NCBI GenBank assembly: GCA_017621515.1 | Contig: JAGASY010000098.1 | Coordinates: forward strand, 1 to 64,000 | Source: Bacteroidaceae bacterium | Lineage (GTDB): Bacteria; Bacteroidota; Bacteroidia; Bacteroidales; Bacteroidaceae | Reading direction: 5' to 3' | Length of the DNA stretch: 64,000 bases | In this document: one piece after another, positions 19,473-28,128 of the stretch | Numbering within the stretch: the stretch's first letter is position 1 | How the letters are laid out: every line of letters begins with the position of its first letter | Notes under the pieces: generated by a model | What the model was told of the DNA's origin: nothing | Databases searched by the model: none | What the model saw: only the letters and a program-made list of their open reading frames with translations | Translations under genes and position numbers: made by a program

Positions 19473-20612
19473 TTATTTCCCTACAACTATCACACAACGG
19501 TTTTTGTCATTCTCTGCAAATGGCTGAACTGTATCGCCATAAGAGTTGACCTCAAGCTGAGAAGCCGGAATGCCACCTTTCTTCAAAGCGTTTGCCACCT
19601 TCTCTGCACGCTGCTGAGCATATTTCTTGTTGATAGTAGGATTTCCAGTTCCCTTATCTGCATATCCGGAAACAGAAATCTTCTTGTTCGGGTATTTCTT
19701 ACCCCACTCTATCACCTTGTTGATTACAGCTGTTGCATTAGAATCGCTTTCTCTTACCGCATAATAAACGGTCTCATTGAGAGGCTCCTCTTTTACCACA
19801 ACAGCATCAGTTTTCGGTTCTTCCTTAGCTACAACAGCTGTTTCCACAGGTTTTTCCTCCGCTTTAACAGCAGGAGTAAGAGGTACTATAGGCTGAACCG
19901 CTTTCTTATACTTCTTATGACCGAACTTGTAAGTCAGAGAAAGCTGTGCAGTAAGCATCCAATCGTCTGAATTATTGAATTTAGAGTTAAAACGATCATC
20001 CAAAGAATTCATATCAACTTCCACACCGAGATTCCAGTGCTTGGCAAGGTTGAAGTCGAACAAAAGACCCACACGGATATTATGACTGAGCAAATCTGTA
20101 CGTGACTTGCCTTCTCCCCATGCATTTGTCACATCTTCAGCCGGACGTTTTGCAAGAAGAATAGCATCCAAATCGTCATTGCCCCAAGCATAGTTGAGTC
20201 CGATACCACCTACAAGAATAAGATTGAAAAGATGATTGTTTTTCTTTGAAATTATATTCGTCAAGTTAAGAAGAAGGTCTGCATTGGTGTTGACATAGTT
20301 AAATTTATAAGTGTCAGGAATGGATTTGAAACCGCCCTTTGACTCCCATGCATTCACATGAAGGCGTGCACCTACGGCTGGAGAAAAGAATGTACCGACA
20401 CCCACACTTGCTGTCGGCGAAATGAGATCAGTCAGCCCTACATTAGTAAAAGTTGTTCCGACTCCCCCTTGGAGCTGCACAAATCCATAAGGATACGGCT
20501 TGTAACCAAGTTCTTCTGCTTCAGCACAACCTGCCTCTGTACATTGTGCAGAGGCATTGACACCGCATACCATTGTCATGGTAGCCAAAATTAAGGTTCT
20601 AAAAATACGCAT
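19473..20612 (-). CDS. OmpA-family outer membrane protein
   Basis: 379 aa. Signal peptide residues 1-23 (ending VNASAQ). An N-terminal beta-barrel of about 230 residues with alternating aromatic/hydrophobic strands ends in WMLTAQLSLTYKFGHKK. A proline/valine/lysine-rich linker follows (about 240-270), then an OmpA-like peptidoglycan-binding domain (about 280-375) with ISVSGYADKGTGNP and YAQQRAEKVANAL. The likely role is outer membrane integrity through peptidoglycan tethering. A -7-like TAAATTTG (20678-20685, minus) lies upstream but lacks a well placed -33 element. Confidence 0.92.
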   Translation of the reverse strand: MRIFRTLILATMTMVCGVNASAQCTEAGCAEAEELGYKPYPYGFVQLQGGVGTTFTNVGLTDLISPTASVGVGTFFSPAVGARLHVNAWESKGGFKSIPDTYKFNYVNTNADLLLNLTNIISKKNNHLFNLILVGGIGLNYAWGNDDLDAILLAKRPAEDVTNAWGEGKSRTDLLSHNIRVGLLFDFNLAKHWNLGVEVDMNSLDDRFNSKFNNSDDWMLTAQLSLTYKFGHKKYKKAVQPIVPLTPAVKAEEKPVETAVVAKEEPKTDAVVVKEEPLNETVYYAVRESDSNATAVINKVIEWGKKYPNKKISVSGYADKGTGNPTINKKYAQQRAEKVANALKKGGIPASQLEVNSYGDTVQPFAENDKNRCVIVVGK

Positions 20613-20828
20613 AATATAATTTTTTTAATGTTTAATTAATATTTGGCGGTAAAATTAGTTAACAAAAAGTTTACATACAAATTTAATGACAAAAAAACAT
20701 AAAAAATAATCAAAACTCACCAGACGCAAATTTTCGATAATATTGTGTGCTCTGATAATTATTTGCTTAAGTTTCATTCGTTGAACTTGCGAATAAAATA
20801 AATATCTGCGCAGATAAGAACTAAAAAC

Positions 20829-20943
20829 CGTGCGCAGAAATCTCAAATCCACAGTGTGGTTTTTATAATCCACACTGTGGTTTACAAAATCAGCACTGTG
20901 GTTTTTATAATCCACACTGTGGATTTGAGATTTCTGCACATTG
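20829..20943. repeat. Family B palindromic 21-bp array, copy B1
   Basis: Four units with a strict 21-bp period, each a 10-bp near-palindrome (CACAGTGTGG, CACACTGTGG, AGCACTGTGG, CACACTGTGG) joined by TTTTTATAATC or TTTACAAAATC. The array is enclosed by inverted arms CAGAAATCTCAAATC / GATTTGAGATTTCTG. Two more copies lie at 43240-43352 and 55229-55350. The sequence just downstream (TATGTTTTCAAGG) is shared with copy B3. It sits between the divergent OmpA gene and B12 riboswitch. Confidence 0.85.
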
Positions 20944-21100
20944 TTTTTAGATCCTCTCTGCACATACGATATGTTTTCAAGGCATTATCCGTATATATAA
21001 TTGAAAGTTTAACGAACTACAAAAAAACACCTCTCGAAAATCCTCGAAGATAAATTTAAATAGACTCTTAAAATAACTTCACATAAATTAAGGGAAAAAT

Positions 21101-21131
21101 TTTGCCGTTACACAAATAAGACGTACTTTTG
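21101..21131 (+). promoter_or_regulatory. Promoter of the B12 riboswitch operon
   Basis: TTTG at 21101-21104, a 19-nt spacer and TACTTTTG at 21124-21131 match the Bacteroidetes -33/-7 consensus and lie just before the riboswitch. Confidence 0.75.
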
Positions 21132-21147
21132 CCCTCAGATTTGGAAA

Positions 21148-21366
21148 TCGGAGCAGTTCTACATGAAAATGCACCGATGCAAGGGAATCAGGTGGAAAAC
21201 CTGAGCTGTACCTGCAGCTGTAATCCCATATCATCAATACACCTTAATATATCAGGGTGTAGAGGAACAGACATTTGAAGCCACTGTTTGCACAACAGCT
21301 ATTTTGCCGAAAGGCGCAAATGGGAAGGCGTCTGATTCCATGGGAGAGCCAGAATACCTGCCAATC
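21148..21366 (+). promoter_or_regulatory. Cobalamin (B12) riboswitch
   Basis: Conserved core elements appear in order: AAGGGAATCAGGTGGAAAAC (from 21181), CCTGCAGCTGTAATCC (from 21210), GCCACTG (near 21281), GGGAAGGCG (near 21322) and the B12 box AGCCAGAATACCTGCC (21347-21362). Such RNAs bind adenosyl- or other cobalamins and usually switch downstream genes off when B12 is plentiful. It precedes the TonB-dependent receptor gene, consistent with control of B12 uptake. Confidence 0.93.
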
Positions 21367-21413
21367 TCTTAACATTAACACACCGTGTCTCCAGGGACAA
21401 GGGACAGCGGGCA

Positions 21414-23543
21414 ATGAAAACATATTGGATGTATCATAAGAAATGGATTGTTGCAGCAGTCTCATTTGGTATTGTCGCATTGTATGCTGACGGTCAGGAG
21501 CTGCAAGACACTATTGCGGAGATTGTGGTCACTGGTACTGGTACTGAACATCTGCTCAAGAATGCTCCTGTACAGACAGAAGTTATCAGTGGCAAGACTC
21601 TGGAAAATTATGCCGGCAAATCAATAGAAGATATTCTCGGTGGTCTGTCTGCTTCTTTCGACTTCATGGAAGACGACATGGGCAGTGGTATGCAGATGAA
21701 CGGACTCGGGAACACCTATATACTTGTATTGATTGACGGCAAAAGAATACATGGCGACAATGGAGGGCAGAATGATCTCAGCATCATTGATGCGGCACGT
21801 ATCGAAAGGATAGAGATTGTAAAGGGAGCGGCTTCGGCACTATATGGCAGCGATGCCATTGCCGGAGTGATTAATATCATCACCAAGAAGCCTCAGTCGG
21901 GGTTTATGGTTGAGAACAGTACAAGAGGAGGGTCATACGGAGACTTGCGGCAGCACAATGCTATTGCATTTACTGTCGGAAGACTTGCAAGCCTTACTAA
22001 CTTCAACCTGAAGCACAGTGATGGTTGGCAGAATACAAGCATAGAAGCTCCTTCACAAACAGAATTCTATATCGACGACTCAAGAAACAAGACTGTCAAC
22101 AGAAACACATCATGGCAAATAGCGGAGAGGTTGTCTTACAGAGCAACAGACGCGCTGGAGTTGTATGCGGAAGGAAATCTTTACTGGAAACGTATATACA
22201 GACCTAACGGTAAGCATGCAAGTGTGGATGTGAAGGGATATGACATGGAATACAACAACAGCGCAGTATCTGCGGGCGGACAGTGGAAACTCCCCAAGGG
22301 GAATATGGTCACAATGGATCTGGACTGGAACCGACATGCCTATTATTATGACTATACGCTGACATGGCTGGTGGATGTAGAAGGCTCTAATCAACCATAC
22401 CCTTACTTCCCCGGTGACAGGGCTTTACAGAGCGACCAACAACGGACGATGGGTACATTGAAAGGAGTGTTCAGTCTGCCCTATAAGAATCTACTCAGTG
22501 CAGGGCTGGAATATAGGTACGACTGGCTGAAAGCACCGCAAAGAATAGAGAGCGAAAGTGTCAGTGACAATACCGAAGCCTTGTATTTGCAGGATGAGTT
22601 CTATCTGCTGCAGCCTTTGAACATTACAGCCGGTCTGCGTCTGAACAGGAATGAAAATTTCGGTTGGAAACTTACTCCCAAGATTTCTGCCATGCTCAAA
22701 CTCGGACTTTTCCGTCTGCGTACATCATGGGCGCAAGGATTCAAAACACCTACACTGAAAGAGTTGCACTATAAATATATACGTGACATGAATGGTGTCC
22801 GCCTGTATCTCGGCAACAAAAACTTGAAGCCTCAAATGTCGAACTACTTCTCGTTTGGAGGAGAATATACAGACAAGAAGTTCACAATAACGGCAACCGG
22901 CTACTACAACAAAGTAGATGACATGATTAACCTTGTCACGATAAGCCGTTCGGAAGCTCCCGGAGAATATGTCATAAAATATGACCCGGTGAACATCAAG
23001 CAATATAAGAATATTGAGAATGCCGAGACTTACGGAGTAGATATAAACCTGAAGTACAATGTCAACAAAGAAATATCCGTAGGAGGAGGCTGGAGTTATC
23101 TCGATACACAGGCAAATATCTATGATACGGACAAAGAAGAGATGAAGAAAGCGACCATAGACGGAATGGCGCATCACAAAGCAAACGTGTTCGCTACATG
23201 GAATCATCAATGGACACCGAGCTACAAACTTGGAATTGGCATATATGGAAAGTTCTCCACCAAGAGATATTACCAAGACTACGGCAACGGGAAGGGTTAT
23301 CAGATATGGAGACTGACCACTACACATGATTTCGGCAAATCAAAGGCTATGGAATATCGTGCAGAGGCAGGAGTTGACAATCTGTTCAACTATATAGACC
23401 GTACACCGCACGGACTTCATTTGGGAACCACCACACCGGGAACCACAGTCTATGCATCGTTAATCATAAGATTCTCAAAAGGGAAACAGACAAAAAACAA
23501 AATAAAAACAAATGTAAATCAAACAAGTTATGAAGAAAATTAA
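21414..23543 (+). CDS. btuB: TonB-dependent outer membrane receptor, BtuB-like
   Basis: 709 aa. A signal-like N-terminus (ATG 21414, or ATG 21429 five codons later) leads to QELQDTIAEIVVTGTGTEHLLKNAPVQTEVI, the TonB box/plug start. The plug follows (about 40-160; IDAARIERIEIVKGAASALYGSDAIAGVINIIT), then a beta-barrel of about 540 residues that ends in a typical aromatic strand before a short extra basic tail (KGKQTKNKIKTN). The B12 riboswitch directly upstream and cobamide genes downstream make corrinoid import across the outer membrane the likely function. It overlaps the next gene by 14 nt. Confidence 0.9.
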   Translation: MKTYWMYHKKWIVAAVSFGIVALYADGQELQDTIAEIVVTGTGTEHLLKNAPVQTEVISGKTLENYAGKSIEDILGGLSASFDFMEDDMGSGMQMNGLGNTYILVLIDGKRIHGDNGGQNDLSIIDAARIERIEIVKGAASALYGSDAIAGVINIITKKPQSGFMVENSTRGGSYGDLRQHNAIAFTVGRLASLTNFNLKHSDGWQNTSIEAPSQTEFYIDDSRNKTVNRNTSWQIAERLSYRATDALELYAEGNLYWKRIYRPNGKHASVDVKGYDMEYNNSAVSAGGQWKLPKGNMVTMDLDWNRHAYYYDYTLTWLVDVEGSNQPYPYFPGDRALQSDQQRTMGTLKGVFSLPYKNLLSAGLEYRYDWLKAPQRIESESVSDNTEALYLQDEFYLLQPLNITAGLRLNRNENFGWKLTPKISAMLKLGLFRLRTSWAQGFKTPTLKELHYKYIRDMNGVRLYLGNKNLKPQMSNYFSFGGEYTDKKFTITATGYYNKVDDMINLVTISRSEAPGEYVIKYDPVNIKQYKNIENAETYGVDINLKYNVNKEISVGGGWSYLDTQANIYDTDKEEMKKATIDGMAHHKANVFATWNHQWTPSYKLGIGIYGKFSTKRYYQDYGNGKGYQIWRLTTTHDFGKSKAMEYRAEAGVDNLFNYIDRTPHGLHLGTTTPGTTVYASLIIRFSKGKQTKNKIKTNVNQTSYEEN

Positions 23544-24567
23544 TCTCATGCTTATTGCCGTAATGGCAATGATTTGTGCAGGATTCTCTTCCTGCTCTGA
23601 CGACGACGATGACTACAAGCCGTCAAACATCGAGAAATATCAAATGGCAACAGACTCTGAGGTTCAGACATTAAAATCAAAAAGCGGCAACAACAAGGCA
23701 TTGTTGCTTGTGGCTTTCGGAAGTACGTGGGAAAAAGCCCATAAAACTTTCGCTTCAGTGAAAGAGCAGTTTGAAAAATCTTTCCCGGAATATGATGTCT
23801 ATTTCTCTTTTACATCTACAATATGTATCAATCGCAGTGCGGCTGGAGAGAACACTGATGCCATACAGTTCTATCCTCCATCAAATTATCTGGAGTCATT
23901 GGGACGCAGTAAATATGCAGAAATACGCGTACAGTCACTCCATGTGATTCCCGGAGAGGAGTTTCTTCGTATGCGCGACACTTACATCAAAGACTTCAAG
24001 AACAATTCATGGAACGACCTTGACGAGGAATATCTTGAAAATGTGCAAGTATATGCAGGCGGTCCGTTGATGTATGAAGAGACCGACGTAGAGAAACTTG
24101 CAGGTATTCTCAACTCAAAGTTCTCGCAGAAGGCTAAAGAAGGTGTAGTGGCATTCATGGGACATGGGAATCCGGAAGGATATGACTATGGAAGCGGAAA
24201 TCTGAGATACACACAACTTGAGGCTGAGCTTCAGAAGTATAGCACAAACTATTTCGTGGGAACTGTTGACATGGAAAACAACTTTGTAGAAGACGTATTC
24301 AATCGTATGCAGACAAAAGGCATTACAGGAGGAAAAGTGACATGTCATCCCCTTATGTCTATTGCCGGCGACCATGCTCACAATGACATGGCAGGAGTCG
24401 GCTACACGGAAGACGAACTGGAAGATTCTTGGCGCGGATATTTCGCAGCAAACAATTATACTTGTACTGCTGAAGACTGCATACTGGAAGGACTTGCAGA
24501 CTACAAAGAGATTGTAAACATCTACATTGAACATGCCAAGAATGCAAAGCAGATGTTCGCAGAATGA
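23530..24567 (+). CDS. cbiK: CbiK-type cobaltochelatase with lipoprotein signal
   Basis: 345 aa. The C-terminal 290 residues match the class II anaerobic cobaltochelatase CbiK: LLVAFGSTWEKAHKTF, the SFTSTICINR stretch, and metal-binding His138 (QSLHVIPGEEF) and His212 (AFMGHGNPEG). Characterised CbiK inserts Co2+ into sirohydrochlorin. The N-terminus is a lipoprotein signal with lipobox SSC (Cys22) followed by SDDDDD, so the enzyme should be anchored outside the cytoplasm, as for periplasmic CbiK in Desulfovibrio. Its gene overlaps the receptor gene and shares its riboswitch control. It may act on scavenged tetrapyrroles or metals instead of in de novo synthesis. Confidence 0.85.
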   Translation: MKKINLMLIAVMAMICAGFSSCSDDDDDYKPSNIEKYQMATDSEVQTLKSKSGNNKALLLVAFGSTWEKAHKTFASVKEQFEKSFPEYDVYFSFTSTICINRSAAGENTDAIQFYPPSNYLESLGRSKYAEIRVQSLHVIPGEEFLRMRDTYIKDFKNNSWNDLDEEYLENVQVYAGGPLMYEETDVEKLAGILNSKFSQKAKEGVVAFMGHGNPEGYDYGSGNLRYTQLEAELQKYSTNYFVGTVDMENNFVEDVFNRMQTKGITGGKVTCHPLMSIAGDHAHNDMAGVGYTEDELEDSWRGYFAANNYTCTAEDCILEGLADYKEIVNIYIEHAKNAKQMFAE

Positions 24568-24635
24568 TGTTTACAGAACGAAACTGAATATAATTCTCCA
24601 CATTTTATTATAGTTTTTCATTTAAAGTAGGGATG

Positions 24636-24668
24636 GGGCAACCGGAATACTTCGGTTGTCCTATTTTT
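24636..24668 (+). terminator. Terminator ending the riboswitch-btuB-cbiK unit
   Basis: Stem GGGCAACCG / CGGTTGTCC with an 8-nt loop, followed by TATTTTTG. It separates the riboswitch-controlled genes from the next promoter at 24685. Confidence 0.8.
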
Positions 24669-24684
24669 GAATCATGCGGAGCTA

Positions 24685-24715
24685 TTGGCTGTTTAAGCTT
24701 TATTCTTTATCTTTG
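24685..24715 (+). promoter_or_regulatory. Promoter of the cbiL-cobQ operon, placing the start at or next to the ATG
   Basis: ATTG (TTG at 24685-24687), a 20-nt spacer and TATCTTTG at 24708-24715 form a near-perfect Bacteroidetes promoter. The ATG is at 24720, only 4 nt beyond the -7 box, so the predicted transcript has almost no leader. Confidence 0.75.
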
Positions 24716-24719
24716 CATC

Positions 24720-25427
24720 ATGGAAAAAAAAGCTATCAATTTTGTATCGCTGGGGCCGGGAGGCGCAGACTATGTAACGTTTCAGGCAATGCGCTCATTG
24801 TCTGAAGCGGACAAGATATATTGTTTTGCTGTAAACGGCATGTCACACGCAGCGGACACTATATATGAAACAGGAATAGAGAACTGCAAAGTTGCCAAAA
24901 TTGACATTCCGATGAGCAGTGACCGGAATATGGCAAAGGAAATATACAGACATACGGCAGACATCATTGAAACAGAATGGAATGAAGGAATGTCCATAGC
25001 GGTAGCTACAGAAGGAGACACAGGCATTTATGCCACCACCCATTATGTGATGGATTGTCTGACAGAGCGTGAGATACCGGTCAGACAGATGCCCGGGATT
25101 CCTTCATTCATAGCGGCAGCCTCAATTGCAGGGCTTCATCTGGTGAAACTCAAGGAACGACTGTTAGTTGTTCCGGGACTCATTACAGAAGAAGAGATAG
25201 AGCAATATGTCGAGAACGGCATTAATATTGTCATCATGAAACTTTCCAAGGCTACAGAAAATATCCACAGATGTCTGCAAGATCATCCGGAATATATCTA
25301 CCATTATTTTGAGAATATAGGAGCGGAAGGAGAAAAAGCCGAAAAGCACATTACAGACACCGATGAGTTGAAAAAGATGGACTATCCCTACTTTTCATTA
25401 ATGATTATTCAAAAAGAAAAGGAATGA
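24720..25427 (+). CDS. cbiL: Precorrin-2/cobalt-factor II C20-methyltransferase
   Basis: 235 aa, tetrapyrrole methylase fold. SAM-binding loops are visible: VSLGPGGADYVTFQA near the N-terminus, VATEGDTGIYATTHYVM (middle) and MPGIPSFIAAASIAGLHL. The enzyme adds a methyl group at C20 during ring contraction of the corrin ring. The ATG at 24720 is required because the conserved first strand begins four codons later; an upstream in-frame ATG would read through the terminator. The next gene overlaps by 4 nt. Use of cobalt-free or cobalt-bearing substrate is not decided by sequence, but CbiK nearby favours the anaerobic route. Confidence 0.88.
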   Translation: MEKKAINFVSLGPGGADYVTFQAMRSLSEADKIYCFAVNGMSHAADTIYETGIENCKVAKIDIPMSSDRNMAKEIYRHTADIIETEWNEGMSIAVATEGDTGIYATTHYVMDCLTEREIPVRQMPGIPSFIAAASIAGLHLVKLKERLLVVPGLITEEEIEQYVENGINIVIMKLSKATENIHRCLQDHPEYIYHYFENIGAEGEKAEKHITDTDELKKMDYPYFSLMIIQKEKE

Positions 25428-26617
25428 GACATTTATTTACAAAGGGCATAGTTCTTGCCGGCATCGCAGCGGCTGCTATGTCTTGCGGAGGTGCATCAGA
25501 TTCGCACTCAGGGAACTCAGTTGAAAAGACTTCGGCTGATTCAATAATGCAACAAAGCAGAGATTCATTATTTGAGAAAGCGGCAGCATACAGCGACACA
25601 ATTGAAATCAAATATGCCAAAGGACTTGAAGTAAGATATTCCGGAGATACGATCTTCGTTACGATAAGCAATCCGGAAGAACAATCCGGTTCTGCCACAA
25701 CAAAGCTGGCTCTTGTCAAAGGAGGAAAGTCAAAGGGCAATGTGATTGCTGTGCCTGTACGTGGAGTAATCTGTATGACAGCTCTGCAATTGTCCAATTT
25801 CGCGGCACTTGGATGTGAAAACAAAGTTGTCGGCATGACAAGTCTGCGCCACCTGTTCAACCCCAGAATGAAGAAACAGATGGAAGAAGGCAAGACTGTG
25901 AGAATCGGAAAAGAAGGAGCATTTGACGTGGAAAGTGTCATAGCAGCAAACCCTGATTTCATCTTTGTGTCAGAAAGCAAAAGAGGCGGATTCGGACAGT
26001 TGAAAGATTGTGGGATTCCTTTGATACCACATCATGGTTATAAGGAGACAGACCCTCTCGGACAGGCTGAGTGGATTAAGCTGGCAGGGCTTCTGGTTGG
26101 CGAACCGCAAAGAGCCAATGCCGTATTTACCGACATTGAAAAAAAATACAACACATTACGCGATGAAGTGGCACAGAAGACCACCCGCCGCCCTACGGTC
26201 GTTTCAGGACGACAAGTAAGGGACGGATGGTATGTGATGGGCGGACAAAGCTACATTGCACGGCTATTTGCCGATGCCGGTGCGAACTACTTCATGAAAG
26301 ATAACACTTCTACGGGAGGACAGACGCTGGATTTTGAATCTGTATATGCTCAAGCCATGAATATAGACTTCTGGCAGATAGACGGTTCATTCGAAGGCGA
26401 ATATACATACGATGTATTGCTTGCCGAAGATCCGAGATATGGAGATTTAAAGGCTTTCAAGTCACACAACGTAATCTTCTGCAATTTTGCCCGGGTGCCT
26501 TATCGTGAACAGTCGCCAATGGAACCGCATTATCTGCTTGCCGACTTTGTCAAGGCATTCCATCCGGAGATTCTTCCAAGCTATGTTCCTAAATACTACA
26601 AGTTGATGAAACAGTAA
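25424..26617 (+). CDS. BtuF-like metal-complex/cobalamin-binding lipoprotein
   Basis: 397 aa. Lipoprotein signal with lipobox MSC (Cys22). Residues about 100-390 form a periplasmic-binding-protein type III fold as in BtuF/FepB (VCMTALQLSNFAALGCENKVVGMTSL; VESVIAANPDFIFVSE; YVMGGQSYIARLFADAGANYF). The position between cobamide genes suggests it delivers corrinoid or a precursor to an inner membrane importer. No BtuC/BtuD genes are in the window, so the partner transporter must be elsewhere. It is translationally coupled to cbiL (4-nt overlap) and lies 5 nt before cobQ. Confidence 0.82.
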   Translation: MRHLFTKGIVLAGIAAAAMSCGGASDSHSGNSVEKTSADSIMQQSRDSLFEKAAAYSDTIEIKYAKGLEVRYSGDTIFVTISNPEEQSGSATTKLALVKGGKSKGNVIAVPVRGVICMTALQLSNFAALGCENKVVGMTSLRHLFNPRMKKQMEEGKTVRIGKEGAFDVESVIAANPDFIFVSESKRGGFGQLKDCGIPLIPHHGYKETDPLGQAEWIKLAGLLVGEPQRANAVFTDIEKKYNTLRDEVAQKTTRRPTVVSGRQVRDGWYVMGGQSYIARLFADAGANYFMKDNTSTGGQTLDFESVYAQAMNIDFWQIDGSFEGEYTYDVLLAEDPRYGDLKAFKSHNVIFCNFARVPYREQSPMEPHYLLADFVKAFHPEILPSYVPKYYKLMKQ

Positions 26618-26622
26618 GAAAT

Positions 26623-28128
26623 ATGATTAAGAAACTACATCCGGTTATGTTGGCAGGCACCGGTAGCGATGTGGGAAAAAGCATTATCGCTACAGGGCTT
26701 TGCCGCATATTTCGGCAAGACGGATACTGTCCTGCCCCTTTCAAGGCGCAAAATATGGCACTCAACTCGTATGCCACTCCTGACGGACTGGAAATAGGAC
26801 GTGCACAGGCAGTACAAGCCGAAGCTGCATGTCTGCCTCCGGAGACAGACATGAATCCTCTGCTTCTCAAGCCTAATTCTGAGCACACGACACAAGTCGT
26901 GCTCCACGGAAAACCAGTCGGCAATTGTAATGCATATCAATACTTCCGTCGCGAAGGACGTGATGAGCTGAGAAACGAAGTCAATGCCGCTTTCGACAGA
27001 CTGGCTCAAAAGTTCAACCCCATCGTTATGGAAGGAGCCGGAAGTATCAGTGAAATCAATTTGCGGGATACAGACCTTGTCAACATGCCAATGGCGCGTC
27101 ATGCCGATGCTGATGTCATATTGGTTGCAGACATAGACAGAGGCGGTGTATTCGCTTCGGTCTATGGAAGTATCATGTTACAGACTCCTGAAGACAAAGC
27201 ACGCATCAAAGGTGTCATCATCAACAAGTTCAGAGGCGACATGCGCCTCTTTGACGAGGGCAGAAAGCTGATGGAGGAAATATGCGGCATACCGGTTCTT
27301 GGTGTAGTCCCTATGTTTAGCGATATTGTTATAGAAGAGGAGGATTCTGTAGAACTCAGACAAAAATGCACCTCTGCTGTTGCCGGAAAAACAAACGTAG
27401 CTGTGGTACTGCTTCGACACATATCCAACTTCACGGATTTCGGAGTTTTGGAACGGGATGAGCGTGTCAATCTGTTCTACACCAACAACACGGATGATTT
27501 GCAAAAAGCGGACATCATCATTCTGCCGGGAACTAAGTCAACACTCAGTGACTTGTATGAACTAAGAAGAAATGGGGTGGCTCAATCCATCATACGTGCA
27601 CACAAGGATGGTAAAATCATACTCGGCATTTGCGGAGGATACCAGATGCTCGGACAAATGGTATGTGACCCTAATGGAGTGGAAGGAAGTATAGAACAAC
27701 TTCCCGGACTCGGTCTCCTACCTTTAGTCACGACTATGAACCACGAAAAAGTGACACGACAAGTACGATTTGCATTCCACAAAAATGATTCATGGGTTTA
27801 TCCTGAATGTTCAGGATATGAAATACATCAAGGCGAGACACAAATCATAGATGATTGTACCACAGAACGCATGCAGCCGCTCTGTCTCTTTGCTGAAGGC
27901 GGCACTGACGGATTCATATATAACGGTACTTGTATGGGCACATATATTCATGGCATTCTTGACAACATGCCTTTTATAAATTTTCTGCTCGGCTGTATTG
28001 ATAAGCCAGTTGAAAGCATACAGACAGAAATGACAACAGAAGAATTTAAGAACCTACAATACGACAAACTTGCCGAACATCTGCGCAAATATATTGACAT
28101 GAATAAAATATATGAAATACTATGCTAA
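26623..28128 (+). CDS. cobQ: Cobyric acid synthase
   Basis: 501 aa, the normal length. The N-terminal ATP-dependent synthetase domain (LAGTGSDVGKSIIATGLCRI; FKAQNMALNSY; NPLLLKPNSEHTTQVVL) is followed by a glutamine amidotransferase domain with nucleophile Cys337 in GICGGYQMLG and a late histidine in GTYIHGILDN. It amidates side chains b, d, e and g of adenosyl-cobyrinic a,c-diamide. It overlaps the next gene by 7 nt. Confidence 0.95.
   Translation: MIKKLHPVMLAGTGSDVGKSIIATGLCRIFRQDGYCPAPFKAQNMALNSYATPDGLEIGRAQAVQAEAACLPPETDMNPLLLKPNSEHTTQVVLHGKPVGNCNAYQYFRREGRDELRNEVNAAFDRLAQKFNPIVMEGAGSISEINLRDTDLVNMPMARHADADVILVADIDRGGVFASVYGSIMLQTPEDKARIKGVIINKFRGDMRLFDEGRKLMEEICGIPVLGVVPMFSDIVIEEEDSVELRQKCTSAVAGKTNVAVVLLRHISNFTDFGVLERDERVNLFYTNNTDDLQKADIIILPGTKSTLSDLYELRRNGVAQSIIRAHKDGKIILGICGGYQMLGQMVCDPNGVEGSIEQLPGLGLLPLVTTMNHEKVTRQVRFAFHKNDSWVYPECSGYEIHQGETQIIDDCTTERMQPLCLFAEGGTDGFIYNGTCMGTYIHGILDNMPFINFLLGCIDKPVESIQTEMTTEEFKNLQYDKLAEHLRKYIDMNKIYEILC

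Noticed and set aside
20829..20943. CRISPR-like array of regular repeats
   Set aside because: The period is 21 bp, the 'spacers' are near-identical AT linkers and no cas genes are present; the same array recurs at two other loci.
20655..20963. Open frames with seven-residue repeats across the family B arrays (also at 42781-43488 and 55199-55543)
   Set aside because: The 21-bp period is a multiple of three, so any frame through it gives heptad repeats. The frames are on different strands and predict unrelated peptides, so no coding gene is supported.
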